A program made the translations under genes and the position numbers. A DNA stretch of 64,000 nucleotides from Sphaerosporella brunnea (Eukaryota; Ascomycota; Pezizomycetes; Pezizales; Pyronemataceae), in assembly GCA_008704415.1 (NCBI GenBank), contig VXIS01000113.1:1-64000 (forward strand). Reading direction: 5' to 3'. The notes under the pieces were generated by a model. That model was not told the origin of the DNA. It was given only the letters and a program-made list of their open reading frames with translations, and did no database searches. This document shows, piece by piece, positions 20,535 to 29,173 of the stretch; the stretch's first letter is position 1; each line of letters starts with the position of its first letter.

Positions 20535-21980
20535 TCACGAGCCGTTTAGATGTAGTTTTGCCGTCAGATAGGCATGCTTCCCGGCATTTAGTGGTTTTGT
20601 AAGGATGTCCGCCAGATTTTCTGCTGAGGGAGTGTAATGGAACTCAACAGAACCCTTCTGAATCTCGTCGCGCGTATGATGAAACTTAACGTCTATGTGT
20701 TTTGTCGTTGCCTGCACGACTCCAGTATCCAGAAGTTTCAGGGCGCCTTGATTGTCGCAACGAACTTTGACAGGTGATTCAGATGCCATGCTCAGACCTT
20801 CATTCTTCAGGGATGAGGCAAAATCTTCAGCAAGTCATCGCATCCATATGGCTTCTCTTGTAGCGTTCGAACAGGCAATATACTCAGCCTCTAAGGTCGA
20901 CAGCGCAACTACTGACTGTGTTTTTGAGAGCCACATTATAGGTGCAGCATCGCCAAGGGAGAATAAACACCCTCCCACTGACTTCCTAGTAGAAAGATTT
21001 CCTGCCCAGTCTGAATCCGTGAATCCGCAAATCCTCAGATCTGCTTCCGGTTGTTGCGTGTCTCGCTTGCAATCGTAGCTCAAGGCGTAGTTGATCGTCT
21101 TCTTAAGGTATCTGCGAGCTCGTTTGGCAGCAGTAAGATACATCATCAACGGTGCAGCATTATAGCGACTGAGAGTAGTTACGCAGTATGCGATATCGGG
21201 TCTTGTTCCTAGGCTGGCGTACATCAGCGAGCCAACAATGGATTGATAGAGTTTCTTGTCAGCCGCCCGATCTTCGCAAATCGGATTATCCAGATGAACA
21301 TTTGGATCCATAGGGTTCGAGCTTGGTTTTGCATTGTCCATTCTGAAGCGCCGCAGCATGCCCCCAATGTAATCCTTTTGTGAGATCCTATAGTCTTCGT
21401 CGACTTTAATGCCAAGATAACGGCGAACACAACCTAAATACTTCATCTTAAATCGTTCCTTAAGGGATTCCTTAACTCTGAGGCCTGCTGGACTTCCTTG
21501 CATGCTTTGTGGCTTTGCATTGCTGTGTGCGATGAGAATGTCGTCCACATACACCAACACTACGATCTCCGGCTGGACGTACAGGTTTGGATCGGTGGTT
21601 GACTGTGTAAATCCAATGGAAAGAAGGAAATCGTTTATCTCTTGATACCACAGCCGAGGAGCCTTTTTTAGACCATATAATGCCTCTTTCAGTCGTACAG
21701 ATGTTGTTCCTACTAGTCGTGGATCGATCCATTCGATTTCTGGTGGTAAGACCATGTAAACATTGTCCTTGTCGATCTTAGGGTTCAAAAAGGCTGTGAT
21801 AACATCCATGTGGTCTATATGCCAGTTGAACCGAGCGGTGCAAGCTAACATCATGCGGAAGGTGGTGAGCTTGGATACTGGAGCATATGTTTCATCGTAG
21901 TCGTTTCCCTTTACTTGCTGAAAGCCTCGAATGACAAGTCGGATCTGGTTCGTTCTGGAGGATCTTTGCGGTGACAGCAA
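20535..21980 (-). pseudogene. Copia reverse transcriptase-RNase H
   Basis: Reverse transcriptase of the Pseudoviridae/copia type, entering at the RLVIRGFQQVKGNDYDETYAPV region, then the active-site motif YVDD (in LVYVDDILIA) and conserved ALYGLKKAPRLWY. RNase H follows with GFTDSDWAGN and LSTLEAEYIA, then, after one in-frame TGA (20835-20837, probably a mutated Trp codon), the C-terminal CDNQGALKL and TKHIDVKFHHTRD motifs. Upstream protease and integrase are absent. The join to gag at about 21950-21980 is out of frame. Confidence 0.92.
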
Positions 21981-22505
21981 ATGCCTCCGATAAGCTATTG
22001 AAAATGTGGGTCTTGAAGCTCATATCACTAATCGCCTCAGGCGTGTCGATCAGGCGGTTCCGGATGTCGACCAGTTTTACGAACCAGGCGTCGATGGATT
22101 CTCCAGGAGTGGGCTCCATTGCCATGAAGTCTCTGAAGAGGGCTTGCCTACCGATTGTGTGATTGGCTGTATCGAAGATTCGAGAAAGTATGTCCCACAT
22201 TTCACGAGGGTCGTCTGTACGGTTGATATGAGCTTGGACTGAAACACCGCAGGAGTTGAAGATGATAAACGTCGCATCTTGCTTGCGCTGCCTGAACTCT
22301 TTGTGAAGTCTGGTCGCAACGCCGATCTGAAGAGCATTGCCATCGTTGGGAATGACCAGTGCGACCTCGTCGCCAGTGACGATTTCCCACGCATCAATTG
22401 CCAGCAGCAGCGACAGATCAGCTTCCAGGTAGTGTAATTGAAGGAGTTTAGGAGTTCGAATGAACCCTTGGTGTGCTTGAAAATCTCCTTGCCGTTCTCG
22501 GACAT
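21955..22505 (-). pseudogene. Copia gag (UBN2-type) fragment
   Basis: Begins with ATG at 22505. After a one-base slip near 22430 the second frame carries the typical copia gag core: MWDILSRIFDTANHTIGRQAL and ...SIDAWFVKLVDIRNRL... The gag reading ends at about 21955, where it is fused out of frame to reverse transcriptase. No zinc-knuckle remains. Confidence 0.8.
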
Positions 22506-22549
22506 CTTCTATTAGATTCTAGAATATGATGGGTGCTTGTTGGCGCGGT

Positions 22550-22563
22550 CCGGGCTCATAACC
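22550..22563 (-). promoter_or_regulatory. Copia primer-binding site (initiator tRNA-Met anticodon region)
   Basis: Directly inside the 5' LTR, the minus strand reads GGTTATGAGCCCGG. The first 12 bases are complementary to GGGCTCATAACC, the anticodon stem-loop region of eukaryotic initiator tRNA-Met. Copia elements are known to prime from an internal half of that tRNA, so the match fits the family. Confidence 0.75.
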
Positions 22564-22750
22564 TGTTGGAATCAGGTAGTGAGAAGGAGGAAAGATTGCG
22601 CTGATGAAGAGAGAGAGAGAGATAGAGAGAGAGTCGTGAATTAGTGTTTAAGGATATAGTTGATTGAATTCGCTATATGGATGTTGGTGCTGATGCCATA
22701 GCGGACCCCGTCGCAAATATCACTCCATATTGCACAAGCCCAATCCAACA
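22564..22750 (-). repeat. Copia 5' LTR
   Basis: 187 bp; begins TGTTGGA and ends TCCAACA (inverted ends). Contains a GA-rich microsatellite at 22609-22632. Its outer edge (22750) is about 30 bp beyond the rpc11 stop codon. Confidence 0.93.
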
Positions 22751-22779
22751 GTTTGCAAAGATGAAAGCCCGACCGCTGC

Positions 22780-23187
22780 TCAGTTCTCGCGCCATTTATG
22801 GCCACACGTAACGCACTGCCCTCATCATCGTCAGTCTCAGAGGGATTTTTTTTTCATCCAGAAGGAGAAAGAAAAGAAAACACACACCTTGTAAAACGTC
22901 GTCATAGGCTCATCCGCCGACCGGATCTGGACCATGTAGAAGTAGGCGCGCACACCCTCGCACGAGTCTTCGGGACAGTTCGCGTCCGTCTGGTCGACGT
23001 TGTCCCAGGCGCCCTCGCCGCCCATCACGTCGTCAACTTCTTTCCGCTTCATCGGCTTGCGCTCAAAGTATTTGCGAGTCAGAATGAATTCGTAGGGACA
23101 GGTGCGGCATTCGAGGCGGTTTGTGCCGGTTGAGGGCGAACGCGAGACGGTGAGGCTGTTGGAGCATTGGGGGCAGAAGAGGAGCAT
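22780..23187 (-). CDS. RPC11: RNA polymerase III subunit C11 (RPC11/RPC10), 111 aa
   Basis: Two exons: 23187-22888 (100 codons) and 22815-22780 (11 codons plus stop), with a 72-bp phase-0 intron (GTGTGT donor, CTGAC branch, GCAG acceptor). The protein is the TFIIS-like small subunit needed for RNA polymerase III transcript cleavage and for termination/reinitiation. The N-terminal zinc ribbon has C5, C8, C27 and C30 (FCPQC and ECRTC). A conserved linker follows (KRKEVDDVMGG). The C-terminal TFIIS-type ribbon has the acidic-loop motif RSADEPMTT (D92, E93) and the final pair CVTC supplied only by exon 2. Length equals the usual 108-112 residues, so it appears intact. The copia LTR starts about 30 bp after the stop codon, so its 3' UTR and polyadenylation signal probably now lie in the element. 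Confidence 0.96.
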
Positions 23188-25920
23188 TTTTGGCGGCGGC
23201 GGCGGAGCGGTGACGGTGACGGGTGGTGCGCCGTTTAAAAATTTGACGATCGTAGCGGCAGGTGGTGGGGTGGCGGGTGAAAAGAAGTTTGGTGTCTGTA
23301 TGATCAGGAAATGAGGAACCCAAGAAGCAAATTATTTATGGGAAAATATTGATCACGTGGATAGGGCTTCTCGACATCTTAAGGTTCGGTCTTCGAAAAT
23401 CGAATTTGGATTGATGAACTGGTATGCATGGCGGGTTAGCCAGATTACCCGCGACGACATAATGATTGAAGTTTACAAATCTCAGAGACCGGCGTTGCAC
23501 TTCCGATTGGTCATGGTCCGTCACCCCTCAAATCAGTGAAATCACAATCGCTCATTCCAACAACCATGGTCACTCTGCAGCCTTCCCGTGCGTCCGCCCC
23601 AGGCTGTGAAGACGATTCGACGATGGCAGAACCAAGATTCCGCGCTACTATGGTCTTTTGAAGACTGCCCCAGACGTGATCACCTGATCGTCGCTTTGGC
23701 CGTGAAAATATATACCATACAGAGCGCGCCACTTTGTAGAGTATCCGACAGGCGCGGCATCGTTTCGGAGAAAAAAAAAAGGAAATACCTCTGCATATCG
23801 GTACGAGGATTCGGCGGACTGAGTTCGAGTTGTGGCGTTAACAAAATATGCATAGAAACCCAAGAGGCCATGCCAATGAATAATTTGGGACGTCGTTTGT
23901 TTTGCTGTTTGAGCCATTGGGCAGTCCAGCAGCTGGGTTGTGTGCGTTGCGTCCGGCTCTTCCGGGCCAATAGCGGTATTGTGGAAGGAACCCTTGCAGG
24001 AAGAGTTCAAGGTGACATCGCATTTCGGATTTGGTTTGAGGAGGCGAGTGCAACTATGTGACGTCTGCCAGTGAGAGGCCTGAACTCTATCGAACGATTG
24101 ATCAACTATGCTTATATTTGGCCACCTGAGATCACTTCAATGAGGCGGCGAAGATGGTCTCTATAGACAATAAATTTGTCCGTAAATTTGATTGCAACAC
24201 TCACACACACACACACACGAGTGACCCACTATGATTCTCTACGTCGAAGACAAAAACCAAAAACTCATAGGGATAATCCCACGAGAAGGACCCGAGAATA
24301 TCGATTGAGCCCGCCACCCCCAGGCTTGCAGTCCTTTTTATACCACCGCACCACCGGGGCTTTTTTGCAGCTGCTTGATGTCATATGGACTCACGCACTG
24401 CTTAGAGAAAAATCACCTTGCAAGTTCAAGCTACTAAAATAATTCTGTAAAAGCGTGCTGCGGTAGGTGCCACAAGACAAATTCAAAACGAACCAAAGGT
24501 GATAGTGTATCAGCTTCTCTCTGTGTATGTGTTTATTGAGCTACTTACATCATAGTTAACGGCTTCTAAGGCTACGACACAATTGTGATATAACACTTGT
24601 AGCCGCTGTCAAACGTCACGACTTACTCAGAGGCCAGCCCAGAACTGCCGTAAAGGTGGTAGCGAAGTATTTCCTCTTTGGAACAGGGGGTTCCCAAGGT
24701 CCCCAGTAGCGCCTTGGGCTCAGGCAGAAGCTGGCCCGGTATGTGAATCCGCTTCGCTTGTTGTCCATTCCCTTGCGGTTTGTAGGGTTTGTAGTCGGAC
24801 ACCCCCCGTTGTGGCTTTATCAACGGAGGCTCGCACTGTTCCATTTCCTGATCAGGCAACTCAGAACCTGAATCTTCGACATTGCCATTGGTGTGGTGAG
24901 CAGCAGGCTCCGGCTCACTGGCACACTGAGGGTGGAGGCCCTGCTTCTACAGTTGTTACGCTTCTCGCATTCGAATTGAGTAGCATGGATAGCCTTCGGC
25001 TTTCCGCCATGGTCCTTTTTCAGCTGTGTTGTTGCCGCATGGTCTAGTCGACGTAGGTTCAGGGTATAGTATTGATCCAGTGCTGTACATGTCGGGACAA
25101 ATGGCCAGGCATAAAGTTCTCAAAGCGTGTAGAGGCTGATAAGCAAATCATTGCGGCTCGAAAGTCGGCGTATGTTGTGAAGCGTTGGCCAAGAACCATT
25201 TCGTTCCGCCCGGGAGGAGCGCTTCTGGCGGTGACGGCTGGCGCATCCATCCCAAGAAGGAGGAACTGCGGGGGGCGCCGGGGGCGGTCAAGATTTAGGG
25301 GAGGAAGTGGTAGATAGACGCCGGGTGGGTAGATGGGCTCAGGGTAAGTACGTACAAACACACACATAAACCGACGGCATGGAACTAGCAAACTGCCACA
25401 CTTAGACATTAACGGGGTCCAGGATCACGCTGTCTGAATAGGCGGCAAACCCCACCGAAATTCCTCCCATCAAAAAAGTCCCGCATCATAATTTCAATAC
25501 TGACAATATCAATGACGGCCAACCAGATCCCCACTATTGGAGGTCACTTTGGAGAGAGGTTTATGTGAGTACAGAGTTCGTTGATTGACTAGTTTCAGAG
25601 ATACGAGAGATCTGTAAGCCCCCACTATCCGAACCCTCCCGTGGGAACAGTTTCCAACACCTAGCCGAAGTTGAAATCCTCCTCAGCCGCCTCATCCATG
25701 TACCACTCGTCAACCAACACCTTGCCACGGGGCATCTCGATACTCTTCACTCTAGCACTGGCGCCGCTCAATCCAGTGCAAAGCATCCTCTGTCCCAGTC
25801 GGGTAGGACTTTCGCGCTACCTGAAAGATGATGTAGCATGCCATGACCATCTTCACCGGAGTCGTTAGCCTACAAACGCGATGAAGCAAGCAAGCAAAAT
25901 ACGTAAGAAAGCAGAAGGGC
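23188..25920. other. Intergenic with weak transposon-like traces
   Basis: No supported gene. (CA)n microsatellite at 24198-24220. A minus-strand frame at 25059-25409 contains LGQRFTTYADFRAAM, vaguely like the start of FAR1-type domains of MULE transposases, but it is isolated. A degenerate tRNA-Cys-like stretch is near 24295-24358. The segment 25670-25735 (minus) reads MPRGKVLVDEWYMDEAAEED and may be a leftover exon next to the gene A duplicate. Confidence 0.4.
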
Positions 25921-26282
25921 TTACCCGTCTCCACTGTCCTCCTCTTCAGCGGCCGCACGAGCTTCAAGCTCGTCGGCGATTTCAGCCCATGCGGGGTCGG
26001 ACGAGCTATTCGCCGTGTTAGCATTCCATGCTTGTTCCGATCGTGACCAGACTTACGTGGGGGAGAAGGGAGTGGGTGAGCTCCTCCTCACCCAGCAGCT
26101 CCCGCAGAACCTCCTCCTCCTCGGCTGCGTTCCTGTTGGTCCGGTTGTTAGTATCAGCCGCCGAATATCGCGAGTGGAGACTTACAGCCGAGCACGGCGG
26201 TTGGCAGTTCGCCGGGCCCGCCGTGACTTCCGGGCCGCATCAGGTGGTGGTGGTATGGAGCAGTCGTATTGTTTGGTAACAT
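25879..26282 (-). pseudogene. Decayed duplicate of gene A
   Basis: Closely similar to 19647-20070 over the coding exons, both introns and about 35 bp of 3' flank. Two changes break it. The 5' end has extra bases between the ATG (26282) and the Pro codons, putting the start out of frame with the Arg-rich block. In exon 2 about 10 bp (GCCGAAGCCCCC replaced by CAC-type sequence) are lost just before the second donor, so exon 3 can no longer be read in the correct phase. Splice signals themselves are kept. Upstream flanks of the two copies are unrelated. Confidence 0.65.
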
Positions 26283-27064
26283 TGTTCCAAGTTTGTATAT
26301 TCAGGAAAGGAGGAGAAGAATCTTGGTGTTCAGGCTTCGAAAATCGAATACAAAGTAATAATATTGTTTACCCGCAGTAGCCAGCCCGGCTGGCTGTGGT
26401 GCTTTTGATTAAGTGCAGAGCTCTGGTCGCAGCAATGAGTGCCAGTGTTTCACTGGAGATCACTCGCAAATACGACAGCCGGGCTGGGCTGGCTGGAGGA
26501 AGTATTGTTCTAGTTGTTTCCGCCAAATCCGCAACTTCAGGCGTGCAGAAGGGATTCGAAGCGAGCTTGACTGTCGGAGCAAATCCCCACTCCATCGCTT
26601 GCTGCGGTTAAACCACCGAAATAGACCCTTATCCAACCTGCTGCGTTTCCCGCACAATGCAGACTCCCCTCCAGCAGGTTCGAAGTGTCCCCCTTAACTA
26701 CGACCACTCAATATACTCGTCGTTTAATTTTTGGTCGAACATGACCCGTCACGCACTCGTAAATTCTCGCGTCGGTGGGAGGAAGTTTCCAGACTATCAT
26801 CTGTGGATATAAAGACTTTTCAATAGATGGGAAAGACTATCTGGTCGGTAGGAAGAAGGCTTATACGTAGATGCGCATGGCTAAATATTGCACTCAATGG
26901 CAGGAGCACCCTCACCCGTACTTATTTCCACCTGCCCAGTACTGTCGCTTCCGATATTCCAGCTCCTTGAGGCACCCACAGTATACTAGTAGACATACGC
27001 AATCCCCGCCACTTCATCACTCCGTTCCAACGACTCGTAGACCACGCGGCTCTCTGACCATCAG
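26283..27064. other. Intergenic, no supported gene
   Basis: GC-rich palindromic bits at 26376-26395 and 26479-26498 (AGCCAGCCCGGCTGGCT type) resemble the inner ends of the MITE at 44174-44580; no full element seen. The rest is the 5' flank of the 5S rRNA gene. Confidence 0.4.
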
Positions 27065-27173
27065 CTACGGTCATAGAACCATGAAAACACGACTTCCCGT
27101 CCGCTCAGTTAAGCATGGTATCGCGAGGTTAGTACTATGGTGGGTGACCACATGGGAATCCCTCGTACTGTAG
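27065..27173 (+). rRNA. 5S ribosomal RNA
   Basis: Contains the conserved 5S core in order: TTCCCGTCCGCTCAG, TTAAGC, GAGGTTAGTACT, GGTGGGTGACCAC and GGGAATCCCTCGTACTGTAG. The first and last bases pair (CTAC/GTAG), and a T run follows directly (27174 on), as an RNA polymerase III terminator. A single dispersed 5S gene is normal in filamentous fungi. At 109 nt it is about ten bases shorter than the usual 118-121; the gap is where CGTACT-type sequence normally lies between CTCAG and TTAAGC. It may be a variant or a 5S pseudogene. Confidence 0.85.
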
Positions 27174-27516
27174 TTTTTTTTTTGTTTTTGTTTGCGCTGG
27201 ATTCTCACAACCCAGTACTTGCCAAAAGCCTGGGTCAGGCAACGTTAACGTGGCTTTTTTTTTTCCATCCAGCTGGCTCCAGAAAAGAAAGCCATCTGCG
27301 CTTTCGGAGGCGCTGAAACCTCCAAAGCTGGCGGTCGCAGCTGTGGCAAACTCGTACATGTCCAGTTTTGTACAACTCCTCACTTCAACATGCCGCCGCG
27401 TTCATCCTGCGCGCAAGTACCATGGTAATAACCTCCCCCCCCCCCCCCTCCCCTTCCCATTCCGCGCATCCGCACAAACCACGAAACAAAAAAAAGCAAA
27501 AAAAATATATATATAC

Positions 27517-27768
27517 ATGGCGCCAGCACCACGAAACAGCAACCGAAACCGAAGGGCGGAGGAGCAGGACGAACCGACAAGACAGAAGCAGAAAACGAAG
27601 CGCTTGATCAAAGGCAGCTTCTCGCTCAGCGCGGAAGGGTTCGGCGACGCGGTCGGCAGCGTTACAGATGCCGCCGTCGCGGTGCTCGAGTTTGTCGCTG
27701 CCCTCGTGCTCGGCGTCGTCGTCGGCTGGGCGGTGCTTTGGGTCTTGCTTTGGGCGTTGGTTAGTTAG
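27517..27768 (+). CDS. Small tail-anchored-type membrane protein, 83 aa
   Basis: ATG at 27517 follows an A-rich, TATATA-containing leader. The first 45 residues are basic and polar (APAPRNSNRNRRAEEQDEPTR). The last 30 form one long hydrophobic helix with small residues (VLEFVAALVLGVVVGWAV then LWVLLWALVS), ending one residue before the stop, the layout of a tail-anchored protein. The frame is open upstream to 27250, but that part is low-complexity. Not recognised. Composition is the only support. Confidence 0.45.
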   Translation: MAPAPRNSNRNRRAEEQDEPTRQKQKTKRLIKGSFSLSAEGFGDAVGSVTDAAVAVLEFVAALVLGVVVGWAVLWVLLWALVS

Positions 27769-29173
27769 CAGCTGCAATGCAGTGGGTCGGTGGTGAGGGT
27801 GGGTGAGTCCTTGTGAGGCGAGGGGATATCGCTTTTTGATACGGCTGTGGCTTCCAACAGGACGATGCCACAGTGTGGATATCTGTACATACCGCATAGT
27901 TACCGATTAGTAAGTCGGTGTCGTCCTCCGAAATTTCCGTTTTCTGCCAGGGAAGAAAAAGTACATAATAATGAAAAATGTCTATCAGGCCCCGTACCCT
28001 CCTATGAAATTCCCGCCGTACCCCGTGACACGAGACACGACGTCTCTGGCTGTCCGGTACTCATCCCTAAGTGTGCGGCCTCGGTGCAGAATCGCCTTGT
28101 AAAGGAACCCGAGGGAGCTCAGGTAGCTAAGTCAAATGGGGGGGGGGGGGACAAAAGGCGATCAAATGCCAGGTCAGCAGCTTTGCCCCTGTTCGATTTC
28201 TGCGTCCCGAGACAACCAAACTCGGATTTGGGGGACACTTACCTAAGACTATGCTGACTCCCCCCCCCCCCCCCAAGTTCCGCCGCGACGCACATGCCGA
28301 GACTGAGGATAGGATAGCCAAATCGGCACGCAAAAATGTCGCTTGTCACGGCTATGCCCCCTACCTATCTAACTCGGTGCCAGGCCAGCCAGCATCTCCG
28401 ATCTCCGTATCTCCGTCCCACCCAGGAGGAGGAGGAGCCCGCCCCAAAACCACGATGGGTGGTATACACTTTCTTTCCTGCTCCTCTGGCTGGACCCACA
28501 TTCCACATTCCACATTCCACATTCCCGCCCGACACCCGAAACCGAAACCGAAACCGAAACCGAAACTGAACACACCGAAGTGCAACAACCGACCGCCGCC
28601 CTGCCACAAACAGAGCAGAGCAGCGTAGAAACTCCGCCGCGGCGGCGGCGGCGGCGGCGATAGCAACCCCAGCAGTATCATCAAGCATCATCCACGAAGT
28701 CCTTCCCCGAAACGAGCAGCCGTGTCCAAGTTACAATGCCCCCAGCCCACCCCCAAATTGCTCACTCACTCACTCACTCGACGACCCACCCGACTTTATT
28801 ATTCCACCAAATATATATGTATATTCTGTTTCCATTTCAACTCATCACAAAATTCCCAACAAAGAAGTAACCAGTTTATATCCCATCAAATCCCCCCCCG
28901 CCCCCTTCCCCCCCCAAATCGAGTCCCACCCAATCCCATCCATTCCACCGCAAAGCAAAAAAAAAAGCAAAAAAAGCAAGAAAACAACAGGGGTAATACC
29001 GCCGGCGGCAACAAATTTTTTTTTTCGTTTTTTTTTTTTTAAAAAAAAAAGAGAGCAAAACAAAAAACAAACCTCACTCACGCCTTCACGGGGTACTCAA
29101 GCCAACACAAAAAGGAAAAAAAAAGAAAAAAAAAAAAGACTCTTGCCATCGCGTCAGATATCTCATCACCTCA
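27769..29173. other. Intergenic packed with simple repeats
   Basis: G run at 28138-28149, C run at 28260-28274, (ACATTCC) repeats at 28499-28522, (CGAAAC)-type repeats at 28538-28566, (GGC)n at 28636-28658, ACTC repeats near 28760-28780, and long A/T runs at 28957-29050 and 29109-29138 that form the 3' flank of the ENA gene. No gene. Confidence 0.7.

Larger units (their letters stand above)
20237..22755 (-). mobile_element. Ty1/copia LTR retrotransposon, internally deleted
   Basis: Complete by structure. LTRs of about 190 bp lie at 20242-20432 and 22564-22750, with TGTTGG...CCAACA ends on the better-kept copy; a probable 5-bp target duplication is GTCTG at 20237-20241 versus GTTTG at 22751-22755. 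The coding strand is minus. A gag fragment runs directly into reverse transcriptase-RNase H, so protease, integrase and the N-terminal part of reverse transcriptase are missing. The gag frame carries a single-base slip near 22430 and the polymerase frame has an in-frame TGA at 20835-20837. It is therefore not autonomous. It sits between the 3' end of rpc11 and gene A. Confidence 0.93.

Noticed and set aside
24295..24358. tRNA-Cys-like stretch on the minus strand
   Set aside because: ACTGCAAGCCT resembles a GCA anticodon loop, but the T-arm and acceptor do not pair.
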